A stretch of DNA of 36,941 nt from an uncultured Spartobacteria bacterium (GTDB taxonomy: Bacteria > Verrucomicrobiota > Verrucomicrobiia > Chthoniobacterales > UBA6821). Positions 24,704-34,319 of this stretch are shown here, piece by piece (position 1 is the first letter of the stretch; every line of letters starts with the position of its first letter). The notes below the pieces were generated by a model. The model had not been told where the DNA came from, did not search any database, and saw nothing but the letters and a program-made list of their open reading frames with translations. The stretch is from contig CAIKFI010000004.1 in NCBI GenBank assembly GCA_903826635.1, positions 1-36,941 on the forward strand, read 5' to 3'. The position numbers and the translations under genes are program-made.

Positions 24704-26295
24704 AGACCTTTGATTATGTCGTCGTGGGAAGCGGCCTTGCAGGCCTCACTTTTGCGTTGAAAGCTGCGGAATGGGGCAGCGTTGCCATCGTCACGAAGAA
24801 ATCCCGGGCCGATTCCAACACCGCCTGGGCACAGGGGGGAATCGCCTGTGTCACCAGCAGTGAGGACTCTGTTTCCCTTCATGTGAGCGACACCCTGACG
24901 GCCGGCGATGGTCTCTGTGATCCTGAGGTCGTCCGCAGGATTGTGAGCGAGGGGCCCGAGCGCATTGCCGAGCTTGTATCCCTGGGAATGCATTTTGACG
25001 AAAGGACCAGTCCCGACGGTGTCAGGGAGCCTGATTTGGGACGCGAGGGGGGGCATTCGAAGCGCCGGATCCTGCACGCCAAGGATGCCACCGGATTCGA
25101 GATCGAGAGGACGCTGCTCGAAGCCGTTTCCGCCCATCCCAATATCTCGGTCATGGAGAACCACATGGCCGTCGATCTCATCACAACGGGAAAACTCGGT
25201 TATGACATGCAGGATGGCTGCGTGGGACTCTATGTCCTCAACGAGGTAACCGGAGAGGTCGAGACGCTGAGAACCGATGTGACCGTCCTTGCCACCGGGG
25301 GGTGCGGCAGGGTCTATCTGTATACGACGAACCCCGGCATCGCCACGGGTGACGGGGTTGCGATGGCATGGCGTGCCGGTGCCACGATCTCCAACATGGA
25401 GTTCATGCAGTTTCACCCGACCTGCCTTTTTCATCCCAAGGCAAAGTCCTTCCTGATTACCGAAGCGGCAAGGGGTGAGGGGGGGATCCTTGTTGATGAC
25501 CGGGGGGAACGCTTCATGAAAAAATATGACAAGCGTCTGGAGCTTGCTCCCCGTGACATTGTGGCACGGGCGATTGATGCCGAAATGAAGCGCACCGGCA
25601 AGCCCTGTGTCTACCTCGATATTTCGCATCTGGGGGAGGGGTTCATCCGGGAGCGCTTCCCGATGATCTACGAGACCTGCCTAAGGCTGGGGATCGACAT
25701 CACCCGGCAACCAATCCCAGTCGTTCCGGCGGCCCATTACCAGTGCGGCGGGGTGAAGACCGACCTGCATGGTGAGACCTCGCTGAGGGGGCTTTATGCC
25801 GTCGGAGAAGCCGCCTGCACCGGCTTGCACGGGGCCAATCGCCTGGCCAGCAACTCACTTCTGGAGGCACTCGTGATGGCGCACCGCGCCGAGGTCAAGG
25901 CGAGTCGCAACCATCATCGGCAGGGAATTGAGATGGAACTGCCCGAGTGGCGTCCCGGCAAGGTTCAAGATGTCGACGAACTGGTCGTTATCTATCACAA
26001 TTGGGACGAAATCAGGCGATTGATGTGGGATTACGTCGGCATCGTCCGAACCGACAAGCGCCTCCAGAGGGCGGCCCACAGACTTCGGAACCTTCAGAAC
26101 GAAATCCAGGAATTCTACTGGAACTTCAAGATCACCGCAGACCTCCTTGAACTTCGCAATCTGGCAACAACCGCCTCCTTGATTGTGGATTGCGCCATGA
26201 GCAGGCGGGAGAGCAGGGGACTTCACTACACGCTCGATCATCCCGGTCACGATGACGTGAAGTTCCTCAGGGATACCATGATGAGAAGGGTCTGA
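24700..26295 (+). CDS. nadB: L-aspartate oxidase
   Basis: A 531-residue flavoprotein that oxidises aspartate to iminoaspartate in de novo NAD synthesis. It shows the FAD-binding VVGSGLAGL (8-16), SNTAWAQGGIA, the EFMQFHPT active-site strand, LITEAARGEGG, and HYQCGGVKTD with GEAACTGLHGANRLASNSLLE. The C-terminal helical domain is complete. Succinate dehydrogenase flavoprotein is the main look-alike, but the SNTAWAQGG and TGLHGANRLASNSLLE motifs favour NadB. ATG overlaps the panC stop by four bases. nadA and nadC are not in the window. Confidence 0.94.
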   Translation: MKTFDYVVVGSGLAGLTFALKAAEWGSVAIVTKKSRADSNTAWAQGGIACVTSSEDSVSLHVSDTLTAGDGLCDPEVVRRIVSEGPERIAELVSLGMHFDERTSPDGVREPDLGREGGHSKRRILHAKDATGFEIERTLLEAVSAHPNISVMENHMAVDLITTGKLGYDMQDGCVGLYVLNEVTGEVETLRTDVTVLATGGCGRVYLYTTNPGIATGDGVAMAWRAGATISNMEFMQFHPTCLFHPKAKSFLITEAARGEGGILVDDRGERFMKKYDKRLELAPRDIVARAIDAEMKRTGKPCVYLDISHLGEGFIRERFPMIYETCLRLGIDITRQPIPVVPAAHYQCGGVKTDLHGETSLRGLYAVGEAACTGLHGANRLASNSLLEALVMAHRAEVKASRNHHRQGIEMELPEWRPGKVQDVDELVVIYHNWDEIRRLMWDYVGIVRTDKRLQRAAHRLRNLQNEIQEFYWNFKITADLLELRNLATTASLIVDCAMSRRESRGLHYTLDHPGHDDVKFLRDTMMRRV

Positions 26296-26314
26296 TAACT
26301 TTCTGCCCTGGCAG

Positions 26315-27580
26315 TTACCCCTTCTTCCGAATCTCGACGCAGAATAACAGCGCGATCAGACTGATCATTGCCATGCCCGCAAGATAGAGTCCGACAGATC
26401 CCAGGCCATGAGAGAGTGCTAGGGATGTTGCAAGATAGGGAGTCAGGGAGGCTCCAAGGATCCCGGCGATGTTGAAGGTGATCGAGGCTCCGGTGTAGCG
26501 AACCTCCACGGGGAAGAGTTCCGAGAGGTAGGTTCCGAGCGGCGCATACGTGACGCCCATGAGTAGAAATCCGATCACAAGAGTCGCCACCACGCCTGGA
26601 GTTCCCGATGAAAAGAGCCGTCCGAACGACAAGCCAAAAATCAGGATCGCCACGGTGGCCAGGAGGAGCATCTCCCTGCGTCCTATCCTTGAGGAGACCC
26701 ATGCCGTGCAAGGGATTGAGAGGGCAAAGAAGAGCACTCCGGCGAGTTGAATAATCAGGAATGTCTCCCTGGAATAGCCAAGTTGGGTCGTTCCCCAGGA
26801 GAGTGAGAAGACGATCAGGATATAGAAGATCACAAAGGTCGCGACCGCGGCCAGAGTTCCCAGGATCACGACACGAAGATGATTCCTAAGAAGGTCGATC
26901 ATCGGCAGGGCGACATGGCGGCCTTGGGAAGATGCTTCGAGAAAGGCGGGTGTTTCGGTGATGTTAAGACGAACATAGAGTCCGACGATCACCAGAACGC
27001 TGCTTGCGAGAAAGGGCACACGCCATCCCCAAGACAGGAAGCTTACGGCGTCGAGGTATCTGCTGAGCAGGAGGAAAATGGTCCCCGAAAAGAGAAAGCC
27101 GATCGGGGCGCCAAGCTGCGGAAACATTCCATACCAGTCGCGTTTGCCGGGCGGGGCATTCTCAGTGGCCAGCAGAACAGCCCCGCCCCATTCTCCTCCC
27201 AGACCGAATCCCTGTCCGAAGCGGCAGAGAGCCAGCAGGGCGGGAGCCACCAATCCAATCGATGAGTAGGTCGGCAGGAGGCCGATCAAGACTGTGGAGA
27301 GTCCCATTGTCATAAGGGCGGCAACCAACGTTGCCTTCCTGCCGATGCGATCACCAAAATGTCCGAAGAAAATCGATCCGAACGGACGTGCGAGAAAAGC
27401 CAGAGAAAAGGTTGCGAGTGATTGGAGGATCGCCGCCGCCTGATCCCCCTGAGGAAAAAAGAGTTTTGGAAAAACAAGGACCGCCGCCGTGGCGTAGATA
27501 TAAAAGTCGAAGAACTCGATGGCTGTCCCGGCGAGACTTGCAAGAAGAACCCTGAATGCGGAGTTTTTGGAGGAATGCAC
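26315..27580 (-). CDS. major facilitator transporter, metabolite:H+ symporter (MHS) type
   Basis: A 421-residue, roughly 12-helix transporter. The N-terminus GTAIEFFDFYIYATAAVL and the loop FGHFGDRIGRKATL are classic for the MHS group (ProP, KgtP, ShiA-like), as are RFGQGFGLGGEWGGA and the WGWRVPFL segment. These import organic acids, osmolytes or aromatic precursors with protons; the substrate cannot be told from sequence. The start is GTG 27580. Its end converges on nadB with a 19-base gap containing a small CTGC-CCTG-GCAG hairpin (26303-26314). Confidence 0.88.
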   Translation of the reverse strand: MHSSKNSAFRVLLASLAGTAIEFFDFYIYATAAVLVFPKLFFPQGDQAAAILQSLATFSLAFLARPFGSIFFGHFGDRIGRKATLVAALMTMGLSTVLIGLLPTYSSIGLVAPALLALCRFGQGFGLGGEWGGAVLLATENAPPGKRDWYGMFPQLGAPIGFLFSGTIFLLLSRYLDAVSFLSWGWRVPFLASSVLVIVGLYVRLNITETPAFLEASSQGRHVALPMIDLLRNHLRVVILGTLAAVATFVIFYILIVFSLSWGTTQLGYSRETFLIIQLAGVLFFALSIPCTAWVSSRIGRREMLLLATVAILIFGLSFGRLFSSGTPGVVATLVIGFLLMGVTYAPLGTYLSELFPVEVRYTGASITFNIAGILGASLTPYLATSLALSHGLGSVGLYLAGMAMISLIALLFCVEIRKKG

Positions 27581-27675
27581 AGTGGTTGGGAGGGGGATAT
27601 TTGGCGGCTATCTTCTTTCCGCGAAGGGCATAACTCCACGAGATAAGAGATTCTCTCGGATAACAGGAGATGTTA

Positions 27676-28833
27676 ATGAAAGGAATGAAATTTCCCCGAT
27701 TGTTCTTCCTGGCTCTTGCTGGATTTTTTGCTCTAGTTCCCCGGACGCCTCTTCGGGCCGAGCCAAAAGTTGTTCCCCCTGGTGCCGTGGTTCCGGTGAC
27801 GCCCGTGCCCCCCGGGGGATCCTTGAATGCCGGGAAGCTACGCATTGCTGTTTGCTATCGCCCGCCTTTTAGCTTCAAGGACGGGGAGGGAGCCTGGAGC
27901 GGTCTCAGCATCGATCTCTGGGAGCAGATCGCCGGCAGGCTTGGAATTTCTTACACCTATGTCGAGATGCCGTTGCAGGAGATCATGAAAAAGCTGCACT
28001 CGGGCGAGTGTGATCTGAGTCCCGTCATCGCTCTTTCGGGTGAGGATGCTGGCGAAGTTGATTTCACCGAACCGTATCTCTTCAGCCATGGAGCAGTTTT
28101 GACCGCCCGTAAATCCCTCCTGCAAACGCTCGGCACGTTCCATGGTATTCTTCTGAACAAGAAGGTTCTGGTAATCTTCATCGCGATGCTGCTCGGGATG
28201 ATTTTCTTCAGTTTTCTCCTCATGCTTGTTGAGAGAAAGCATGAAAAAGGCCATTTCAGCGGCCCCTCTGCAAGAGGCTTTGGGTCGGCTCTCTGGTTCT
28301 CGGCCGTCACCATGACAACAGTCGGGTATGGGGATCAAACGCCACTCTCGCTGGTGGGTCGTATGGTCACCTTTCTCTGGATGCTAGCGGGAGTGCTGCT
28401 CATTGCCGTATTCACCGGAACTGTTGCTTCCTCGATAACCCGTGCCGAGATGAACGATGGCCTTGTCAGCTTTAATGATCTCCCTCGATTCAAGGTTGGT
28501 TGTTTCGCCGGTTCTCGGATGGATTATCTTCTTCAAGGGCGGGGGATTCCGGCTCAACGCTTCAACACCTTCGACGAAATCAAGCTGGCGAGTGAGAGTA
28601 AACGGATCACCGCGTTTGCCGGTGATATCGTTCCGCTAAAATACATGATGAACCGAAATCCTGATTTGGAGTGCCAACTCTACACACTCCCGGACTCGGC
28701 GATGATTTATGCATTCGCCTCGAGGTTGGGCCTGCCCCAGTTGTCAGCCATCAACCGCGAACTGATCAAGATCTCGCTCCTTCCCGATTGGCGTTCAAAG
28801 GCCGAACGATGGACCGGGCCCCTGAGTCTTTAG
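27676..28833 (+). CDS. GluR0-like ligand-gated potassium channel (prokaryotic ionotropic glutamate receptor type)
   Basis: A 385-residue protein in the order signal peptide (1-28), Pro-rich linker, binding lobe S1 (about 54-150), membrane helix M1 (163-185), pore loop with selectivity filter TTVGYGD (214-220), helix M2 (228-250), and lobe S2 (about 265-375). This is the architecture of GluR0: a periplasmic solute-binding fold split by a potassium-channel pore. The S1 position that usually holds the ligand-carboxylate arginine (before DFTEPY) is Asp124. ATG 27676 was chosen because AGGAG lies six bases upstream; ATG 27670 directly abuts it. The stop overlaps the convergent tex stop. Confidence 0.88.
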   Translation: MKGMKFPRLFFLALAGFFALVPRTPLRAEPKVVPPGAVVPVTPVPPGGSLNAGKLRIAVCYRPPFSFKDGEGAWSGLSIDLWEQIAGRLGISYTYVEMPLQEIMKKLHSGECDLSPVIALSGEDAGEVDFTEPYLFSHGAVLTARKSLLQTLGTFHGILLNKKVLVIFIAMLLGMIFFSFLLMLVERKHEKGHFSGPSARGFGSALWFSAVTMTTVGYGDQTPLSLVGRMVTFLWMLAGVLLIAVFTGTVASSITRAEMNDGLVSFNDLPRFKVGCFAGSRMDYLLQGRGIPAQRFNTFDEIKLASESKRITAFAGDIVPLKYMMNRNPDLECQLYTLPDSAMIYAFASRLGLPQLSAINRELIKISLLPDWRSKAERWTGPLSL

Positions 28834-31133
28834 AATTTCTTCTGTTGGGCCATGGAGAACCAATCTCCACCCGTGCCCGGTTTGCCGCAATCTTGTCGCA
28901 TGAAGCGGCTATGATCCTCTCCGCGCCCGCCACGATTGGAGCCGGGAGCCCCTTTTGATTGACGCGGGGCGAGGTCGACCTTCGTTTTTAGCGAAAGGGC
29001 GATGCGCTTGCGCTCCAGATCGACCTCCATCACGGTCGTCTGCACTTTTTGGCCTACCTTGAGGAACTCGGCGGGATTTTTCACGAAATCATCGCTGATC
29101 TGGCTGATATGCACCAAACCATCCTGATGCACGCCAATATCAACGAAGGCACCGAAGGCTGTGACATTCGTCACGATACCGGGAAGCTTCATGCCTGGTT
29201 GAAGATCGCCCACCTTCTCGACCCCGTCCGCGAAACTAAAAGCCTCGAACTGCTCGCGCGGGTCGCGGCCCGGTTTGGCCAACTCCGCAATGATATCCCT
29301 GAGGGTCGGCAGTCCTACCTCTGGCGTGACATAGCCATCGAGTTTGATGGCATTCCTTTTGACGGGATCCTTCATCAACTGTTCCACGGTGCAGCCAAGG
29401 TCTTCGGCCATACGGTCCACGACTTCGTAGCGCTCGGGATGGACGGAACTTGTATCTAGGGGATGAATGCCGCCTCGTATTCGGAGAAATCCTGCCGCCT
29501 GCTCGAAGGCTTTTGGTCCAAGACCGCTGATTTTCAGGAGTTCCGAACGGGATTTGAAGGGACCGTTGGTGTCACGATGGCTGACAAGACTGGCCGCTGT
29601 GCGGGAGTTGAGACCGGAAACATAGGCTAGGAGATGCCTTGAGGCTGTGTTGAGTTCGACTCCAACCCTGTTCACGCAGGAGATGACGACATCGTCCAGC
29701 GAACGTTTGAGGGCGGACTGATCGACATCATGCTGGTATTGGCCGACGCCGATCGACTTGGGGTCGAGTTTCACAAGTTCGGCAAGCGGATCCATCAGTC
29801 GGCGTCCGATCGAAATGGCGCCGCGAACCGTGAGATCCAGATCGGGGAACTCCTCGCGTGCGATCTCGCTGGCTGAATAAATGGAGGCCCCGCTTTCGCT
29901 GACCACCACGATTTGAATGGAGGGGGGGAGTTTCAGTTTCTTGATGAAGGCTTCTGTCTCTCTGGAGGCCGTGCCGTTCCCGATGGCAATCGCCTCAATC
30001 TTGTGAAGGCGGACCATGTTGAGGATGGCTTCCGCCGCCTCGAGTTCCTCGCTCCGCCCCCTGCCTGGATAGATCACCTCATGGGCAAGAAGCTTTCCCT
30101 GACGATCCAGAAGCACGACTTTGCAACCTGTCCTGAATCCGGGGTCGATGCCGAGCGTGATTTTCTGGCCCAACGGTGAGGCAAGCAAAAGCTCGCGTAG
30201 ATTATCGGCAAAGACCCGGATCGCCTCCTCATCGGCTTTTTTCTTATAGAAACCTCGGGCCTCGACCTCCATCGCGAATCCAAGCAGACGCTTGAGTGAG
30301 TCTTCGCAGGCAAGTTGAACCTGCTTGGCCGCCGGTGAAGAGCCTCTGACAAAGAGTTGAAAGAGTGTCCCGAGCGCCTCGCTCTCGGGGGGGGTCAGGC
30401 GAAAGTAGAGAAAGCCCTCCGTCTCTCCCCGGCGCATCGCCAGAATACGGTGGGAGGGAGCGGTGGCTGCCGGTTCGCTCCAGTCGAAGTAATCCTTGAA
30501 TTTTGCACCCTCGACCTCCTTCCCTGAAATCAGGGTCGATTTCATGATCCCCTTGTTCAGGTAAAGACTTCTGAGTTGGGCACGTGCCGTGGCGTCATCA
30601 TTGATTCTCTCCGCCAGGATGTCGCGGGCACCGGCAAGAGCTGCGGCGATGTTGTCGAGAGACGAGGTCTTGCCGTCGACGGTGACGGTATTTCCGACAT
30701 ACGGTGCCGCCAAGGCCTCGGGATCGGTCGCCACATCCTGTGCCCAGAGAATTTCGGAGAGAGGTTCCAGACCGAGTTCCTTGGCGATCGTTGCACGTGT
30801 CCTTTTGCGGGGTTTGTAAGGAAGGTAGATATCCTCCAAGGAAGTGAGTGAAAGCGCCCCGTCGACCTTGGCGCGGAGTTCTTCGGTGAGGAGTTTGCGC
30901 TCCTCAAGCGAGGAAATGATGGATTCACGGCGTTTGTCGAGGGCCTCAAGCTGTTCGAGGCGATCCCGGATGGCCGTGATTTTCACCTCATCAAGTTCCC
31001 CGGTGCGTTCCTTGCGGTAGCGGGCAATGAATGGGACGGTGGCTCCCTCCTCGAGCAGGACCGCCGTGGCGGCGACCTGTCTTGGTTGAAGGCCCAGCTC
31101 GGAGGTGATTTGGACGAGATGTTTTTCGATCAT
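28830..31133 (-). CDS. tex: Tex family RNA-binding transcription accessory protein
   Basis: A 767-residue protein with the full Tex layout. The helical N-terminal region contains FIARYRKERTG (35-45) and EDIYLPYKPRKRTRA. A YqgF/RNase H-like domain starts near ITLGIDPGFRTGCK (325-337), helix-hairpin-helix segments lie around 505-560, and a C-terminal S1 RNA-binding domain spans about 645-716. A Gly/Arg-rich tail follows. Tex binds nucleic acids and influences transcription; the exact role is unclear. Its TAA stop overlaps the stop of the convergent channel gene by three bases (28830-28833). Confidence 0.95.
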   Translation of the reverse strand: MIEKHLVQITSELGLQPRQVAATAVLLEEGATVPFIARYRKERTGELDEVKITAIRDRLEQLEALDKRRESIISSLEERKLLTEELRAKVDGALSLTSLEDIYLPYKPRKRTRATIAKELGLEPLSEILWAQDVATDPEALAAPYVGNTVTVDGKTSSLDNIAAALAGARDILAERINDDATARAQLRSLYLNKGIMKSTLISGKEVEGAKFKDYFDWSEPAATAPSHRILAMRRGETEGFLYFRLTPPESEALGTLFQLFVRGSSPAAKQVQLACEDSLKRLLGFAMEVEARGFYKKKADEEAIRVFADNLRELLLASPLGQKITLGIDPGFRTGCKVVLLDRQGKLLAHEVIYPGRGRSEELEAAEAILNMVRLHKIEAIAIGNGTASRETEAFIKKLKLPPSIQIVVVSESGASIYSASEIAREEFPDLDLTVRGAISIGRRLMDPLAELVKLDPKSIGVGQYQHDVDQSALKRSLDDVVISCVNRVGVELNTASRHLLAYVSGLNSRTAASLVSHRDTNGPFKSRSELLKISGLGPKAFEQAAGFLRIRGGIHPLDTSSVHPERYEVVDRMAEDLGCTVEQLMKDPVKRNAIKLDGYVTPEVGLPTLRDIIAELAKPGRDPREQFEAFSFADGVEKVGDLQPGMKLPGIVTNVTAFGAFVDIGVHQDGLVHISQISDDFVKNPAEFLKVGQKVQTTVMEVDLERKRIALSLKTKVDLAPRQSKGAPGSNRGGRGEDHSRFMRQDCGKPGTGGDWFSMAQQKKF

Positions 31134-31193
31134 GGGAAAAAAGGGCGGAGTCTAAACGTTCAGAGGGTTGAAAGGGATCTGGAGAATATTGTA

Positions 31194-31904
31194 TCAGCCC
31201 TGGAGTGGCTTTGGGGTGGCCTTAAAAAGCCGGAACCAGTTGCCGAAGTTTTTTTTCATCGCCTCGGAGAAGGGCAGGTAGTTCTCATTCCTTTGTCCGC
31301 CTTGCGGAATGGCCTTCAGGACGGCACTCAAAGAAAGTTCAGGAAGTTCATAGGCCGTGGAACAGATGCCCGCTGCCGAGGCATGGTGGGCATCGCTTGC
31401 AGCGGTGCCTTGGAGGCCGCGGCGCATGGCGTAGGCTGCGGCCCTGACGTTGAAGCTGCGGAGAGTGACCGCCGCATTGAAGGTCTCAAGGGCGGAGAGA
31501 TCAAGTTGGTCGAGGATCTCCTCACGGATTCCGGCACGGAACGAATCATACGGGTGGGGAGCGATGATGACCCCTCCCCGTTCAAGGACCGCCGCGGCCA
31601 CATCGATTGCAGGGCGTCCCTTCATGTTCGGGAGGGTTGTTCCCAGGCAGAGAAGGTGTCCGTCGGCAGTGGAAACCTCCACGCCGGGAATGATCAGGAA
31701 TCCATCAACGGCCGCACCATCCTCTCGGATCAGTCCGGTGGAGGTCAGGTGCTGGACGGCTTCACAGGTGTTATGGTCGGTGATGGCGATGCCGCTCAGC
31801 CCGCGTGCTTTGGCTGCCTTCACCATGTCCTCGGGAGAACAGCGTGCGTCCGCAGAATAATGGGTGTGAAGGTGCAGGTCGAAGGCGTGAAGCATCGTTG
31901 ACAT
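31194..31904 (-). CDS. PHP-domain metal-dependent phosphoesterase
   Basis: A 236-residue protein with the PHP metal ligands in order: DLHLHTHYS (His11, His13), ITDHNT (Asp43, His44), PGVEVS (Glu76), APHPYD (His117) and SDAHH (Asp171, His173). Related proteins hydrolyse phosphate monoesters or nucleotides such as AMP or 3',5'-bisphosphates. The substrate here is unknown. It ends 60 bases before tex starts on the same strand. The start may be ATG 31904 or 31895; the longer frame from 31970 adds residues without homologous character. It diverges from the DUF1802 gene. Confidence 0.88.
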   Translation of the reverse strand: MSTMLHAFDLHLHTHYSADARCSPEDMVKAAKARGLSGIAITDHNTCEAVQHLTSTGLIREDGAAVDGFLIIPGVEVSTADGHLLCLGTTLPNMKGRPAIDVAAAVLERGGVIIAPHPYDSFRAGIREEILDQLDLSALETFNAAVTLRSFNVRAAAYAMRRGLQGTAASDAHHASAAGICSTAYELPELSLSAVLKAIPQGGQRNENYLPFSEAMKKNFGNWFRLFKATPKPLQG

Positions 31905-31993
31905 TCTTGATGCGGAAGGCGGGGTTGCCAAGGGAAAGGAGAGATCGCACGGAATTTTACTTTTTGACACGTTTTTTTGCGTTAAACAGATTC

Positions 31994-32566
31994 ATGGCTA
32001 TCGCATTCAAAGAGTGGTCACTCGTCTGCGAGGCCCTTGGCAAGGGGGAACAGAGCGTGATCCTACGCAAGGGCGGCATTGCCGAGGGGAGGAGCGGATT
32101 TGGCTTTGAGCACCGGGAGTTTTACCTCTTCCCGACATGGTTTCACGGCCAGATCGAAAAAATCAGGAAATCCGAGATCTCCCTCCCTGAGCAGGCGCCG
32201 GACAGCATTGTCATCAGCCATGCCGCCTCGGTTGAGTGGTGTGGAAGGATCGGGGACAAGGAGATCGTGCACCGGCTCAGAGACCTGCACGTTCTGGACG
32301 ACTCGGTGGTCGAGGATCGATTTGTCTATGACTCCGGGTCGGGGTCGCTCGGTGGGCATGGAATCCATGTCGCCTTTGTCCGCATCTACCGGATGGAGCC
32401 CTCCTCGGTTCTGGACATGGAGAAAGGCTTCGGGGGTTGTCGTTCGTGGATCGAGATTCCAGATGTTGATGCCATCACCATGATTTCCGTGCTCAGCGAT
32501 GAGGAGCATGAGCGACGCAGGGAGCTTTTTTTAAGGCATCTGGAAGGGGTAGAGGGAAGCTCCTGA
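31994..32566 (+). CDS. DUF1802 family protein
   Basis: A 190-residue protein. FKEWSLVCEALGKGEQSVILRKGGI and FEHREFYLFPTWFH near the N-terminus are the defining motifs of DUF1802. The family has no established function that I know of. No signal peptide or membrane helix is visible. ATG 31994 matches the family start; the frame remains open upstream to 31805 but overlaps the divergent PHP gene. A TTGACA at 31964-31969 lies upstream, but any 17-base-spaced -10 would abut the start codon, so a promoter there is doubtful. pyrG starts 66 bases downstream. Confidence 0.82.
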   Translation: MAIAFKEWSLVCEALGKGEQSVILRKGGIAEGRSGFGFEHREFYLFPTWFHGQIEKIRKSEISLPEQAPDSIVISHAASVEWCGRIGDKEIVHRLRDLHVLDDSVVEDRFVYDSGSGSLGGHGIHVAFVRIYRMEPSSVLDMEKGFGGCRSWIEIPDVDAITMISVLSDEEHERRRELFLRHLEGVEGSS

Positions 32567-32620
32567 TCAGGAATTTTGATGTCGTCGTGCACGGATGCTG
32601 GATTTTCCCGAAGTGCACCT

Positions 32621-32626
32621 TATGAT
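32621..32626 (+). promoter_or_regulatory. TATGAT -10-like box immediately upstream of pyrG
   Basis: TATGAT matches the sigma-70 -10 consensus at five of six bases and ends six bases before the pyrG ATG. If used, transcription would start at or next to the start codon, giving a leaderless mRNA. No good -35 hexamer is found 17 bases upstream, so confidence is low. Confidence 0.2.
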
Positions 32627-32632
32627 CGGTCA

Positions 32633-34252
32633 ATGAAGTATATTTTTGTCACGGGAGGCGTGGTCAGTTCGCTCGGGAAAGGACTTGCAGGTGCATCCCT
32701 GGGGACCCTGCTTGAGCATCGTGGATTGAGGGTGACACTTCAGAAACTGGATCCGTATCTCAACGTTGATCCGGGAACCATGAATCCGCTTCAACACGGA
32801 GAGGTCTATGTGCTGGCCGACGGTGCTGAGACGGACCTTGATCTCGGCCACTACGAGCGCTTCACAAAATGCGTCCTCACACGTGAAAACAATCTGACAA
32901 GCGGTCAGGTCTACGAGACTGTTTTGTCCAATGAACGCCGCGGAGATTACCTCGGCAAAACAGTCCAGGTCATCCCGCACATCACCGACGAGATCAAGCG
33001 GCGTATCCGCAGTTTCGAACAGGTCGGCAATGCGGATATTCTGATCACCGAGATCGGAGGCACGACCGGCGACATCGAAGGGCTTCCTTTTCTCGAGGCA
33101 ATCCGTCAGTTCATCCTGAATGTGGGCCATGAGAACGCCATCCTCCTTCATGTCACCCTGATTCCCTACATCAAGGCGGCCGGAGAGTTGAAGACCAAGC
33201 CGACACAGCAGAGCGTGGCTAAGTTGAGGGAGATTGGTCTCCAGCCCGAAGTGCTGATCTGCAGGACTGAGAAGCCCTTGGAGTTAGATGTTCGGGAGAA
33301 GCTTTCGCTGTATTGCAATGTCCCCACGGATGCCGTGATCGAGGCAAGGGACGTTGATAACTCGATCTACGAATTTCCCCTGATGCTCCAGGAGGAGGGC
33401 TTGGATGAGAAGGTCTGCAAACTCCTTCGGTTGGAGACTCCCCCCGCGGATATGTCGGTCTGGAAAAAGACAGTCCACGCCATGATTCATCCCTCCCGCC
33501 GCATCACGGTGGCCGTCGTCGGAAAGTATGTGGAACTTCAGGATGCCTACAAGAGCATCTATGAGTCACTCTGCCATGCGGGTGGCGCCAATGATTGCGG
33601 GGTTGACCTTCAGATCGTTGATGCCGAGGAGATCGAGGCGGAGGGTCCCGAAAAGTATCTGACGGGAGTTGCCGGAATCCTTGTGCCCGGAGGTTTTGGA
33701 GACCGTGGCACCGAGGGTAAAATCGCAGCTGCACGATTTGCCAGGGAGAACGGGATCCCGTATTTTGGGATCTGCCTCGGAATGCAGATCGCGACCATTG
33801 AATTTGCCCGCAACGTCTGTGGTCTTGAGGGAGCCAACAGCACGGAGTTTGATCCTAAGACTGCACATCCAGTCATCGCGCTTCTTGATGATCAGAAAGA
33901 AGTGACCGGCAAGGGGGGGTCGATGCGACTCGGATCATGGCCCGCAATTTTAAAACCTGGTTCCAAAGCTCATGAGGTTTACGCCCATACCGAGATTGCC
34001 GAACGGCACCGCCATCGTTATGAGTTCAACAATGCCTACCGGACAATCATGGAGGAGAAGGGGATGGTTGTTTCAGGCACCTCACCGGATGCCGCTTTGG
34101 TGGAAATTATTGAGCTCAAGGATCATCCCTGGTTTTTGTCCGTCCAGTTTCATCCCGAATTTTTGAGCAAACCCCAGTCTCCGCATCCTCTTTTCAGGGA
34201 GTTCATCCGAGCGTCAATGGAGTCCTCACCACGTGGGGGTATCCAGTCCTGA
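32633..34252 (+). CDS. pyrG: CTP synthase
   Basis: A 539-residue enzyme converting UTP to CTP with glutamine as nitrogen donor. The synthetase domain (1-270) has [12 protein letters not shown] (6-17) and [12 protein letters not shown]. The class I glutamine amidotransferase domain (about 290-530) has PGGFG, the nucleophile Cys381 in GICLGMQ, and His507/Glu509 in FHPEF. Length is standard. ATG 32633 gives the canonical MKYIFVTGG start. No Shine-Dalgarno is visible, and a TATGAT lies seven bases upstream of the ATG (see the related site). Confidence 0.97.
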   Translation: MKYIFVTGGVVSSLGKGLAGASLGTLLEHRGLRVTLQKLDPYLNVDPGTMNPLQHGEVYVLADGAETDLDLGHYERFTKCVLTRENNLTSGQVYETVLSNERRGDYLGKTVQVIPHITDEIKRRIRSFEQVGNADILITEIGGTTGDIEGLPFLEAIRQFILNVGHENAILLHVTLIPYIKAAGELKTKPTQQSVAKLREIGLQPEVLICRTEKPLELDVREKLSLYCNVPTDAVIEARDVDNSIYEFPLMLQEEGLDEKVCKLLRLETPPADMSVWKKTVHAMIHPSRRITVAVVGKYVELQDAYKSIYESLCHAGGANDCGVDLQIVDAEEIEAEGPEKYLTGVAGILVPGGFGDRGTEGKIAAARFARENGIPYFGICLGMQIATIEFARNVCGLEGANSTEFDPKTAHPVIALLDDQKEVTGKGGSMRLGSWPAILKPGSKAHEVYAHTEIAERHRHRYEFNNAYRTIMEEKGMVVSGTSPDAALVEIIELKDHPWFLSVQFHPEFLSKPQSPHPLFREFIRASMESSPRGGIQS

Positions 34253-34319
34253 TTCAACTCCGGAATTGCTTTTCCAAGTTTTAACCTCCACTAATTATTA
34301 AACCGAACCAAAAACAAGC

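Noticed and set aside
26296-26314. Terminator between nadB and the MHS transporter gene
   Set aside because: The CTGC-CCTG-GCAG hairpin has only a 4-bp stem and no T-tract.
31805-31993. Upstream extension of the DUF1802 reading frame
   Set aside because: It overlaps the divergent PHP gene and lacks family similarity; ATG 31994 fits the family.
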